This document shows positions 1 to 10,900 of a stretch of 64,000 bases of DNA, one piece after another. The position numbers and the translations under genes were made by a program. Where the stretch lies: assembly GCA_034509755.1 (NCBI GenBank), contig CM067557.1, positions 11,818,001-11,882,000 of the forward strand, read 5' to 3'. Origin of the DNA: Anisodus tanguticus (Eukaryota > Streptophyta > Magnoliopsida > Solanales > Solanaceae). Numbering within the stretch: position 1 is the stretch's first letter; each line of letters begins with the position of its first letter. The notes under the pieces were generated by a model, which ran no database searches, was not told the origin of the DNA, and was given only the letters and a program-made list of their open reading frames with translations.

Positions 1-504
1 ATTGTATAAAAATATAATTTAAAATAATCAAAATAATCTCTAATATAAGTTTGTGTTCAAGTCTTTACAATTAAGAACACTTATTCCGACTTTAAATGGA
101 TGACAAAATTGTCCATTTCAAATAGTTCAAGGATAAATTGATCCATTTTTTTGTTTTGAAGCAATTTAGTAGAAAGGTATTTATGAGATATTGACTAGTT
201 AAAAGGTATTTTCTAGCAAAAAAATATAATGACAAAAACATTTTTGCCAAAATTTCGAATAATTGAAGGGCATTTAAAACCTTTTTTCCCATTTAAAAAC
301 CTACCATAGATGAGATATAAGGAGAGCAAAAATAAAACGTTGGCAGCAGGGAACACTCAAGTCTAGCGCCCAAGTAACATTGACTAACACAAGGTCTAGC
401 AGCTCCCTTTTTGCTATTACTGGCGAGGTTCGGTCAGTCGAGGTCACTGTCCGGTTCAGGTCCATTCTCATCTCTTTTCTTTATCATGTGTTAGTCTTTG
501 TGAT
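1..504. other. intergenic, no gene seen
   Basis: AT-rich sequence with many stops in all frames. A minus-strand open frame at 92-292 is hydrophobic, has no recognisable motif and looks like chance. Nothing else is supported. Confidence 0.5.
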
Positions 505-705
505 TTAGGGGTCGTTTGCTACGATGGATAAGCAAAATAAATCCGGAATAAAATTTTAGTAAGTCGTTATCTCATCTTTATCTCATTTTGGTTGGAATAA
601 AATTTCAGAATAGCTAATTTCGAAATTGTAATGTTATTTATCCCACATTGAGGGTTTGGAATAACTAATGCCGAGATTAGTTATGCTAGGATAACTTACC
701 TCCGA
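505..705. repeat. MITE relic with a ggggtcgttt-type end
   Basis: The segment opens with ggggtcgttt, followed by AT-rich sequence rich in ataact/agttat motifs. The reverse complement of a similar end (aaacgacccc) occurs at about 5525-5577, and related agttat/ataact-rich sequence lies at 26345-26875. Ends of this kind recur in Solanaceae MITEs. The right end is not recognisable here, so the copy is probably truncated. The class is inferred from end similarity only. Confidence 0.4.
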
Positions 706-1217
706 TCCCGGGCCCAATCACGAACCACCAATCTAATTCGGCCACCTCTCCTATATCCAATGCCTTCACGGAGCCACACGATTCTTTCGCGAAGCATGCC
801 ATTTTGGTCATGGTACTAGGAAATGGAATCCTAAAATGGCACCTTCCCAACCTTGGTTGAGCCCTAATGACAAAAATAGTCCTCTATTTTTTAGGGTGAG
901 TTCAAAATAGTCCCTTAAGTATGCATTGAATAGTTTTGATTCTTTTAAGTTTCCTAAAAGTTAACACCTTTAGTTTTCGTCGAATATTTAGTAACCCGTT
1001 GGAAGATTTAGAGGTACATTTTTTTTTGTAGTTTCAGCTATTTTTTATTTATTTTTAGAGTTTAGTGTACTTTTTGAGGTGTAATTTCTGCTAAGTTTTG
1101 TATCTCTTTAGAGTGGTGCAACTTTTTGTATTTCATATTTTAAGATTGATGAGACTTTCTTGATGTTCATGGTTGAATCTTTTTTTTAGAACTGTTTTCA
1201 TCAAATCTATTGAACAT
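706..1217. other. intergenic, no gene seen
   Basis: Noncoding-looking sequence with a T-rich stretch near 1020. No domain or repeat family was recognised. Confidence 0.4.
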
Positions 1218-1394
1218 ACAACAACAACATACCAAGTGAAATCCCACAACGTGGGGTCTTGGGAGAGTAGAGTGTACGCAGACCTTACCTCTACCTACCA
1301 AGGTAGAGCGGTTGTTTCCGAGAGACCTTCTTTAAAACAGTATGAAAATGCTGTTATCAAACGCGAATACGCCATGATAGCGCATCCTGGAAAA
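1218..1394 (-). mobile_element. RTE LINE / TS-SINE 3' tail fragment
   Basis: The + strand starts with acaacaacaacata, the reverse complement of the TTG-rich tail shared by Solanaceae RTE LINEs and TS SINEs. The diagnostic block follows (atcccacaacgtggggtc, then gtgtacgcagaccttacc). It aligns with the tail of the LINE at 13564-13795 and lacks about 60 bases of it after position 1330. It is a 5'-truncated dead copy. Whether a LINE or a SINE produced it cannot be decided from the shared tail. Confidence 0.8.
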
Positions 1395-1539
1395 TTTGAC
1401 ATGAGTGATAAATTTAAAGGACCAAAACCGTTCAGTGCATACTTAAGGGTCTAGTTTGAACCTACCCTCAAATATAAGGGACCGTTTTTTTCATTTTCTT
1501 GTTTCTTTCCATCTCAAGTGAATGTGGTTTGCTGTAGCT

Positions 1540-1890
1540 CCGCCCTACTTGTAATGTGTATCATGTTGATTTGAATGATGTGGGCATTTTAGACGATGAA
1601 AAGGTCGAGATGAGAATCAGAATCAGTTGGTCTATTAAAGGTTAGTGTTACTTTAGCTTGAATTATATCGAATTTGAATCTGATTGGTCAAGATGAGGTT
1701 AAGTGTTAGCTTGAATTCGAACTGATTGGTCTAGGTTAAAGGTTAGTCCGAACCCACACATAATACTTTAGCTTGTAATGTATATCGTATTGATTTGAAT
1801 CATGTGGGCATTTTAGACGATGAAATAGTCAAGATGAGGAATCAGTGTATTTAGTGTTAGCTTGAATTCGAACTGATTGGTCTAGGTTAA
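1540..1890 (+). repeat. imperfect direct duplication
   Basis: Two copies of one sequence follow each other. Both contain gtgggcattttagacgatga (about 1580 and 1804) and gaattcgaactgattggtct (about 1714 and 1865), with small indels between copies. The first unit is itself partly repeated internally. No coding potential is seen. It looks like a local tandem duplication. Confidence 0.6.
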
Positions 1891-2335
1891 AATAATTTGA
1901 GTACTGTATATTTGATCACTCTGGGATGTTTGTCTATTTTGTTTTCTTCACCATTGTTATTGAGAAATTTAGTCAAGAATCCATATGTGAGTGATTGATT
2001 TCCTTTAGGGAAATATGTAAGTCTCTCTGGATGACATTAGCAGAAAGCGAATGAAAGCACGGTCCCCACTTGATAGTTTGCCAGCATTCTTTATATCTTG
2101 ATTCTCTTCCTCTTGACCATCCTTTTGAATACCATCTCCAACAAGTTGTAGATTCCCTTGGATATCATCATGATTCCTTTCATTGCAAATGTAAATAATT
2201 CAATTTGGCATTTGTGAGGTTGCTTGGTCAAATTATAAGATTAACAGAGGAATATCTAGATTATGTTGTGCCTGTGCATACATTAAGCACACATGTGATC
2301 ATCTGCTCTAATAGAATCAGACCGTGGAAAACCTT
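1891..2335. other. intergenic, no gene seen
   Basis: No long open frame or repeat was recognised. It may contain more of the virus-like relic that begins at 2336, but no further motif could be read. Confidence 0.35.
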
Positions 2336-2490
2336 CCTGCTTTTGCTTTAACTCACCATTTGGTCATTTTGTTCGTAGCAGCCCAAGTATATCCCTGAGT
2401 TGCGTTTACACACTACACTATCCTCGGCGATGATATTGTCATCGCAGATAAGCGGCATACATCTTTAATTTTAGGGTTTGGGATTGACTA
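2336..2490 (+). pseudogene. mitovirus-like RNA-dependent RNA polymerase relic
   Basis: One frame starting at 2336 reads ALTHHLVILFVAAQVYP from 2345, then a stop, then FTHYTILGDDIVIADKR up to 2455, then a loosely matching stretch with GIDY. In mitoviruses, polymerase motif B ends in an AL-THH-like segment and is followed about 20 residues later by motif C, G-D-D. The spacing and the residues around GDDIVIAD fit that family. Copies of mitovirus polymerase are known in plant mitochondrial and nuclear DNA. Only this core is recognisable, a stop interrupts it and the flanks have diverged, so it is a non-functional fossil. Confidence 0.65.
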
Positions 2491-2690
2491 CAATAGCTAT
2501 TAAATTTCTAACAATTTATAGGATCTTCAGTGGTTAACTAGGTTGACCTAGAAGGGGTTGAACTTCAGCCATATGAAACTTTAGACATTGTGTCTGAAGT
2601 TAGACCGGAACATCAATTTCCCCGTCTATTCTCATTTGAGAATTATTCACTCAAACATGATCAATATTTCCAAAACTTCCAACAAATCCC

Positions 2691-2721
<31 letters not shown>

Positions 2722-3545
2722 CGTATTCTTATGATGATACCACTCTCGTGTGGGCCTGAAATCACCACGAGAATATGCCATTTAAATCTTAATTGGCCTT
2801 GAGGCCTTCCATAGACGTTAAGTCACTTCCATAAAACTTTGTTATCGTAGTCCTGTGTTCCTATCACTCATAATTATTGTCTACGATATCATGTTGGACA
2901 CTGATAGTTCATGCCTAACAGCGGATTTGGTTTCATAAATACACTTTCAACTCTTAACACTTTATTTTGTCGAATATTCTAACTATATTAACCCACACTT
3001 TCAGGTTTATGATAAGAAGCACTACACAGGGATTATTTCATTGGAACTCCCACAATGGGTGAACATAGGTGATGTTGCTCCATTGTTGAATATATCCAGG
3101 TTTGGTGTGTTAATTGTGCATATGCCCTGCTATTAATTACACCTCCATATCACGTGCTGCGGCGAAGTTGGATTTGCAGATGGTGATTTGAGGATATTAG
3201 ATTATCGAGTTGCTTTAAGATGTTAACCATCTATAGAATTTAAAGTCAGTTTGGTGCTAGAGATATATCACCTAAGTTGTTAAGAGTTGATGGTGGAAAG
3301 TAAGTAGTGGTTTCATGCCTACCTAAAAGGATGGAAGCGATTGTGCCCTGTTCCTCGGAACCTTTGTGGACCTTCTGGATTTGCTTCACATATTCTCATG
3401 CGATTGAAACAGTCAGCAAGATAGCTACCTTGTTGAGCCTAGTGTAGAAAATAATAGACAGAGGTAGAAGATGAGAACTGAAGCATATGAACAAGAGAAA
3501 ATAATCTATATGAGGATCCTTGAATAACCATAGGGTAACCTGCAA
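2491..3545. other. intergenic; weak exon-like stretch
   Basis: It contains an (AT)14 microsatellite at 2691-2718. At 3005-3100 an open stretch starting VYDKKHYTGIISLELPQW is bounded by ttcag and a following gt, like an exon, but I do not recognise the product and no neighbouring exons could be joined. Near 3250-3300 a short frame with ARDISP might be a distant continuation of the mitovirus relic; this is weak. Confidence 0.3.
2691..2718. repeat. (AT)14 microsatellite
   Basis: A perfect AT dinucleotide run. Confidence 0.95.
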
Positions 3546-3549
3546 ATCC

Positions 3550-3876
3550 TTAGCAAAGACTTCTACAAGACGTTCTATTCACCAATGCTATAGCAGGAAA
3601 TTTTTTCATCTGGGAGTCTACTTCAGCAAGTAGTGTCTTGAACTTTTCGATGTTAATTTCATCATCTTCTTTTGAACTCTTTAGTAAAGCATTTTTTGAA
3701 ATTTTTCGAGCAAGGTTTATGCTTATTACTTGGTGAAAAAGAGAGAAAATACAAATGCAAATGGCAAGTCCTTTGATTGATTTTGAGGTTGATTTCCTTT
3801 TTCTTTCTTTGTGACTAAAAGTAACGATTTCTAAATAGTTGTTGCCAATAACAACAAATTTTGCCATACACAGCAC
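3550..3876 (-). CDS. unrecognised 108-residue open frame
   Basis: The frame reads to a C-terminal end rich in K, E and D (around KSSKEDDEINIEKFKTLLAE). There is a hydrophobic patch in the middle (LAICICIFSLF) that could be one membrane segment. No domain was recognised. It lies 213 bases upstream of the methyltransferase gene in the opposite direction. No splice partners or promoter could be assigned. It may be a fragment of a divergent gene or a chance frame. Confidence 0.2.
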   Translation of the reverse strand: MLCMAKFVVIGNNYLEIVTFSHKERKRKSTSKSIKGLAICICIFSLFHQVISINLARKISKNALLKSSKEDDEINIEKFKTLLAEVDSQMKKFPAIALVNRTSCRSLC

Positions 3877-4088
3877 TCTGTTAACTCTTCGCTGTTACAT
3901 TATTTCATTAAAAAAATTGATAAATCATTACTGGGACCAACGTTTATGTAATTTTGGTTACTTTTCCAGAAATGTATTAGTTTTGTCAATTTGATTATTT
4001 TTGTATTAATTAGGTTAAAAATTCTTAAAAGCCTGCCAAGTCTATCTACTCGTGAGACACACAGTGGAAAGTAAGAAATACCACAGCT

Positions 4089-4944
4089 ATGATGGAGAAA
4101 GAAGAAGAGCTACAAGAATCTGCTACCCCTTGCTTGCATTTAGTCTCTGCTTTCTTCGCCTGTGAACCCCCCGATTTTGTCATCTCATATGCCAGGTACT
4201 ATTTTCAACCCCTGCTCATGTTAGCTAACACCAAATATAGCGTATTTTCAATTGCACTCCTAATAGTTCCGTTTGACTGAAAAATATGTGAATTAACTCT
4301 AGAGATTTTGGAGGTCGTTCCATTACGGAAAGAGTGCAAAGTTTCATATGGAACGGATGTATCAACAAATCCGTAAGTTTATTAAACCTCTAACTGTCTA
4401 GTTAATTTTTTTTTTTCCTCAATAGAATTATCTCTTGGGGTAGTTTTATTTGATTTTCGATGATCTTCTTAATGCTGCAGGATGTAACGTGTAATGGGCC
4501 TTATTTGAAAAGATTCTTAAAGAAGCTCATTGTTGAAATCGAGTCAAATGGGGAAGTTGTTTTGGATGAATTATATGAAAAGTACATTTCTTGTCTGGCT
4601 TGTGTGAAGGTAAATATTTTTAAAAATTGCTATCAGTTATGATTATTGGATTTTAGCATCACCATGTAACCATTGTGAAACTGGCCTTCCTTTTTGTTGC
4701 AAGGATGATGAATTGGCTAAAGGAAACACAAGAATGTTAAGAAGATTTTCATTTCTATTTCCCAAGGGTGGGAATTTTTTCCTTTTGGTTCCTTTTTTTA
4801 GAATGGTGTTTAGCTACTTTTAGTAACATTGAGTATCTAATTTTTGGTGTACACAGATTGTTCACAAGCCTCGAGTTGTCAAATATTTAAGAAATTGGAA
4901 GTCACGTTGCAATGTTCACTTAACATGCTTGAAGGCGATACAGG
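4089..4944 (+). other. methyltransferase exons 1-5 (N-terminal region)
   Basis: Five short exons are separated by introns of 107, 108, 94 and 89 bases, the normal small size for plants. Boundaries: gccag|gtact, ctag|agattt, aatcc|gtaagt, ctgcag|gatgta, gtgaag|gtaaat, gcaag|gatgat, ccaagg|gtggga, cacag|attgtt, acagg|gtatgt. The intron 3 and 4 splices restore a smooth protein through FPKDCSQASSCQIFKKLEVT. This region precedes the catalytic fold and corresponds to the conserved FAM86 N-terminal half. Confidence 0.85.
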
Positions 4945-7900
4945 GTATGTACTGTCCCTGATTTTTTTCTTCTTTTTGACGGGAGTTGACTTTGTTCAAT
5001 GATATGCGGCCCTAGGTTTCTTGGACCTGGTTGAAAGAGACTGTACATCCTCGTCTTCTTCTTTACTACCACCCCTTTTCCAAACTAAAATCAGTCCATC
5101 TTCCATACACAAAAACATCTTACAAGAAAAAAGACCGCCACAGTTCAGTCCCTTTCCGTCATCCTCACCCTATTTTCTTTTACCTTGATAACATTTTAAT
5201 CCAGCTTCAGCCAAGAACCTCCAGGAATTAACAACAGAACCATCTTTCATGACCCCATGGTAAAACTCAGAAGAACCTCCAGGAACCATCAACAAAACTA
5301 CCTCCCACAACCCCACCGTAAAACTCAGAACTAGGAACATTTTACAAATACCTCATTACTATAACAACCATCCCTACATGCCTTCAGCCACCCCTTTCCG
5401 AGAAACCACTCTCTTTTCCACCCAGAGAGATACCTGATTTTCCTCCCTTCATCATCTCCACCATTGCGCCGTTCGTTGCCATCACCATTCTTTTCAATGA
5501 ACCAAACATCTATGCATAAAAGTGTATTCACTAAATAATCCTGGGATAACTTGTTCCCTAACAAAACGACCCCTTAGGCTTATGGAAGATACATCACAAC
5601 TATCCCATCTTAATTCATAAATAACTCGAAGTTAGAACTTATGGCAATAACTACACAAATTATAGAGAATGCGTTCGCTCGTCCTTACGAACTCACATTC
5701 AAGTAAAACATTTAACAATTCATTTCAACGTGTTTTTAGGGAAAAAGCATTAAAGAGGGTACATCTCAACTTGCCTCGGTTAAGCTTAACCCCTCAAATG
5801 CTTCAAATGACACAATGCGTCCAACACAATTAATCTACACTAACTTAACCAATTCTCATCAATTTGAATCCCATTGGATTCATGCTTTTGGTTATAAGCT
5901 CTTCAAAAATCAAAATCTTCATTTTTACCTGATTCACTCCATTGATCCATTCATTAATGTTTATCAATCCATATGAGTCATAGAATAGTTATAAGCTATG
6001 TGAACACCTAATTTCTTACCGAATTTGAGTTTTACACCATTTTTAGCACTAGACCCTTTGTGGTCCGGCCCTTCCCCGGACCCCGCACATAGCCCTATCC
6101 ATATCAAAAGCACATTCCATTTGGGAAAGGAATACTCCATTCTTCCTTCCCATGATATTTTTATTCTTATCCATCATACTTAGGGTATTTTTGGAAGTTT
6201 TTATACAATGCGCCCAAGACAAAACCCTAAACCTAAGGACCTAATAGACAAAAAAATCAGCCGTAACACATAAAATACCTAGCAGCTAGAGGAAAAAGTG
6301 AATGCTAGCAGCAACAGCTAAACACCTTCATGTCCGCTAGCCTCCCCTTTTCTTCATTTTCATCCACCATGGAAGAGCTATTAAACAACCATGAACACCA
6401 CTCCACCATCATCGGTTAAGAGCCAAACCCCCATTAAAATGCAGCAAGAACACCATCATCAAATCACAGTCTCACCATTATTTTCGACACAATCCAAAAC
6501 CATCGTCTTTCCCGTTGTTTGGTCGAATTATGAAAGGTCGAGGTTCTGTTCGTGTTTTAAAGGTCGAGGTTCTGTTCGTGTTTTAAAGGTCTTCACTCTT
6601 GATTGTCTTTGTTTTTATGTTCTTGATTAATTCTTCAAACTTATTACGAACTGCTTTTATGTTCTTGATTAATTCTTCAAACTCATTACTAACTGCTTTA
6701 GTGATTTCTTTGAGCTTTTCATGCTACAGTGATTTCTTTTAGCTTGCTTTAGTGAGTTTTCGTTTATGCTTTGATGAGTTCTTTATGTCTTAGTGATCAT
6801 TTATTTAGATAAACTTTGTTTATTATTACTATTAAATTGTGATACTTTCATGGTTAGGTTCTATATAAAATGTTGTTTGATAAAGATAAAGATATACTTT
6901 GAATGTGGATGATTTAAACAGATTATGGCGGCAATTTGAAATTGGCAGTAGGTTTCGGGTTTGGAACAATAAGGTTTGAGCTTTGACTATGAATGTTGCA
7001 TGAAGGTAGCCTTAAAACCTCCCAGGAAAGTCGGTAGAAGTTGTTTTTGAAAAACAATTGGTTACTAAGGACCAATGTCCTGGTTAAGTCTAGTTTAAGT
7101 TTTAAAACCCCTTCGTAGGTGTCCTTTAAAATAAATCTCTTTGGTATATGTCAACAACTCGAGGTATCGGGAATTTTGTGTCAATCATGTCTGGGTAAGT
7201 TTTAACCTTGATTATCTTTCATTCTAAAGGTACAATATGTCGCCACTAGCTAGAAGGTGTGATAAAAGGCCTAGGATCGAAGGGATACCAGACTTCATAA
7301 TCGTCGATGAGACGCCACCGTTTTTGTGGCAATGGTGGGAAAATATGGAAGGATATGACCAAAGGAGAGTAAAAGATTATTTGGGACATCTAGTACATAT
7401 ATTGGAAATCAACTCAGAAGAGATGCGTTTGACGCGTTAATTCATTTGTGGGATCACAAGAACAATGTGTTTCATTTTTCAAATTGCGAAATGACCCCCG
7501 ACTCTGGAAGAAATTTAAGACTTCATGGGGATGGGCTCTAATCTTCGTAACAAGAGACATATAGTCCCTAAAAATGTGAATGAGAACAAGTTGTTGAATT
7601 TATTGAAACAATCAGATGGAGGAAGAAAGTTTGAAAATGGGTGGGTTTCTTTGGAGTTTCTATTCAAGAGGTATGGTCAGAAGGAAGGATTTGCGAAGTA
7701 TCGAGGTGAACTTAACATCAAAAGGGACCCAGAAACATGAAAAATATATAGGTGCTTTGCTTTCATGGTTGCATTTTTGGTATGGTTTTCCCGGAGCAAA
7801 ATGTAAATATTGATATTTGCTTGGCTGGAATAGTGAAAGCGTTGACTACAATGGATAACCCCACTCTCGTACTCGTGATTCTCGGAGACATCTTCCTAGC

Positions 7901-10900
7901 ATTAACCAAGTGTAAAGAGGTGCTACTTATTTTGAAGAGTGCAATATTCCGTTACAAATGTGATTCTTAGAACATGTCTGTATTCACCATTTTGAGTAAA
8001 ATTCAGTGCCGAGTGGTTAAATTATTTAAAGATCATGTAAAGACGGCCAAGAGTTGTAATCTTCCAATCGGGATCAAAGCATGGGAGAAACAACTCTCTA
8101 CATTTACTGCTGATCAGGTTATCTGGAACTACTACTGGTTTCTGACAAAAGAAGTCATTTGCATGCCCTTACACCGTCCATTTCTAATATTGTTTGGACT
8201 CAGCAGTGTCCAAACCTTATGTCCCACTTCAGATAATGCCAATTAGACCGATTTCAAGAAATCCCTCGAGAAGGAAACATGAGTAAATTTATATGGTACT
8301 CCTTCAGGACTTCTTTTTATAGTGTCGAAATACTGAAGATTTGGTTCGGAAGCATAATCTTTGAGTTGAGAGAAATGGTAGAGGATCACAATAAGGGAGA
8401 ATTAGTTCAGGAGTACATTTCGTGGTTGCACAAGCCCTCCCTACCTGAAGAAAGGCCCGAGGGGTCCAAAACAGGAAGGGTAGACGGAGAATCAGAGTTC
8501 AGGGAAAGAGTTGCACAAGCCCTCTCTACTTGAAGAAAGGCCAGAGGGGTCCAGAACAGGAAGGGTGGACGGAGAATCAGAGTTCAGGGCAAGATTAAAT
8601 GAGCAACAAGTTGAATATGAGACCAGAATCACCCAAATTCGTTTAGAAATTGAGAAAGATTATCAGTCTGCCTTATGAGTCATGTAAGAAGATCTAAGGC
8701 ATGCTCGGAGAGAGGCGGCCCAATTGGAAGAAGAATTAAAAGATAAGATTGGGTTGGCTAAAAAAATTGAGAGGGACCGAAGCTCAGAAATTCATAAATT
8801 GCAAGAAGACATGAGCATCACCGAAGAGGCCATTGCACCACCAACAAATCGAATTTGATCAGTAAAGGGAGCAATTCGAATGAGAGAGGGCCCATTGGAT
8901 ACACTCACATGCTCAATTTGATGCGTAGTTGGAAGAAATGATAAGGCACAACCTGGTCCCATAGAATGCAAGTTTTGTCCCGGGGATGGCCCAATGGATA
9001 TGTGAGAGGCGAAGGCTGTGAGAGGATCTGAAGTTAGTTTTGGTTCGTGAGTAACACAGAAGAGAGATGGCCGCCGCCCATGATTAACAGATAGGAGGAT
9101 GGGAGCAGACTTTTAAGTTTCTTCAAGAGAAGGTCCATGGTTTGTTCGTCCACACTTTTACCATGACCTTCTCTCAAAGAAACTGAAAAGTCTGCTCCCA
9201 TCCTCGTATTTGCTGATCGCGGGTGGCGGCCAACTCTCTTGCGTGTTACCCATTGTAGTCAACCGCCTTAACTACTCCAACCAAGCGAATATCAATTTTT
9301 CTATCTCGCTCCTGGAAAACTATACGCCCCAAAAATGCAACCATGAAAGCAAATCGTCTAATATATTTTCCATGTTTCTGGGTCCCCTTTGATGTTAAAT
9401 TGACCTCGATACTTTGCAAATCCTTATGACCGTACCTCTCGAATAGAAACCCACCCGTTTTTCATTTTTTCTTCCTTCATCTGATTGATTTTCAATAAAT
9501 TCATAAACTTGTTCCCATCCACATTTTAAGGACTATGGGTCTCTTGTTACGGAGATTATAACGCATCCTGATGAAGCTTGAAATAGCTTGAAATTTCTTC
9601 TGGAGTTGGGTTCATTTCACAGTCTGAAAAATGAAACACATTGTTCTTGTGATCCCGGAGAAGTCAATGCCTCAAACACATCTCTTTTGGGATTGATTTC
9701 CAATATATGTACTAGATGTATCAAATGATCGTTTACTTCCTTTGGTCATATCCTTCCATATTTTCCCAGATCTCCAGGTCCCTCGCGAGAAAGAGTTTGA
9801 GCGCCCATGACTTCTCACGCAGGGGCTCGCGGTGGACACATATATACTTCCTAAGTCCCTTCTTCCCAGGCTCTTGACACGAGGGACAATGCGAGGATGC
9901 CTAGGAGTTGATCAGAATTCCAAATCTGATTTTTAGCTCCTTTTGGCCACTTAGCTGGTTCAACCCATTTCTAACTTGTACCATAACTATGTTCACGTAT
10001 TCCAATGACCTCACCATTCTCTTGTGGGTGCGAATACATTCGAGGCTTTACAATAACTGCTTGATATGGTGAAAGTTATGCTCCTTTGTTATTTCATAAT
10101 TTTTGCGAACATTTTATTCCCAGTGTAATTGCTGATCAATTTGTCCTCTGTATTTCTTGGTTGAAGCAGGTGCTCAATTTGGCCATCAGGTCTATTCCTT
10201 TCAGAGTTCATACTTTCTTTTCCAGAAGTTTTCTCAGACAAATCTTGTCTTGAGGTGAGATAGCTTTTAGAAGTATTCATCTGTTGAGTATTGCTTCTTT
10301 TGAAACGTCTAACTCCTTGTTACATCTTCATGGATTTTTCCAAGGTTGAATATTGCTTCTCTTGATCCTTTTTTTGTTTGTCAGTTGGCAATGCTCTTTT
10401 ACTTGTGTAGTCGGGGTGATTAATATAATAACGGTTGTGCCGTTTCTTGTATTTTATCTATTACAAAAGCAGGTTGGTTCGGGTGTTGGATTGGTTGGTG
10501 TCTGTCTAGCTCAGGCAAATTGCTCCAAGGCAAGTTTCTTTTTCCATTCTGTCTATTTTTCTTGCGAATTCTGCCTCTTGTTTTGTTCACACAAACGTAT
10601 CACACATTCTTCCGGTATCATTGAGCTTCAATGTGTGAGTTTTTGTTCAATCCCTTTTGTAGATGGGATCTTATTTTTTTATGTTCCCCAATAAAAAGGG
10701 TCCGGGCGGAACAATTTTGGGAATCATTTTGCTCTACCACTTATTATATTTGAGGTTACAATTGCTTCATGTTCTCTATTGAATATGCCTCCTTGTCTTT
10801 AATTGAAAATGGTTGGGATGATTGACTGTACATATGGTTTTGTTTAGGTCATGAAGCACCTAATTTTAATGATTAGATGTAATCTATCAATATGCATGCT

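Larger units (their letters stand above)
4945..10169 (+). other. methyltransferase intron 5 (5.2 kb)
   Basis: The donor is gtatgt and the acceptor is gaagcag|gtgctc. The intron contains a 59-base direct repeat (about 5218-5336), a MITE end (about 5525-5577), two short tandem duplications (6536-6696), and the DUF7745-like pseudogene with its inverted partial copy (7237-9785). The stretch 5580-6530 shows no recognisable feature. Confidence 0.75.

Noticed and set aside
2590..2802. 70-residue frame over the AT microsatellite
   Set aside because: Its YIYIYIYI tract comes from the (AT)14 run; no other support.
10353..10694. 113-residue + strand open frame running across exon 7
   Set aside because: It includes the true exon 7 residues but its ends are intron sequence; splice sites and the joined protein show only 10473-10529 is coding.
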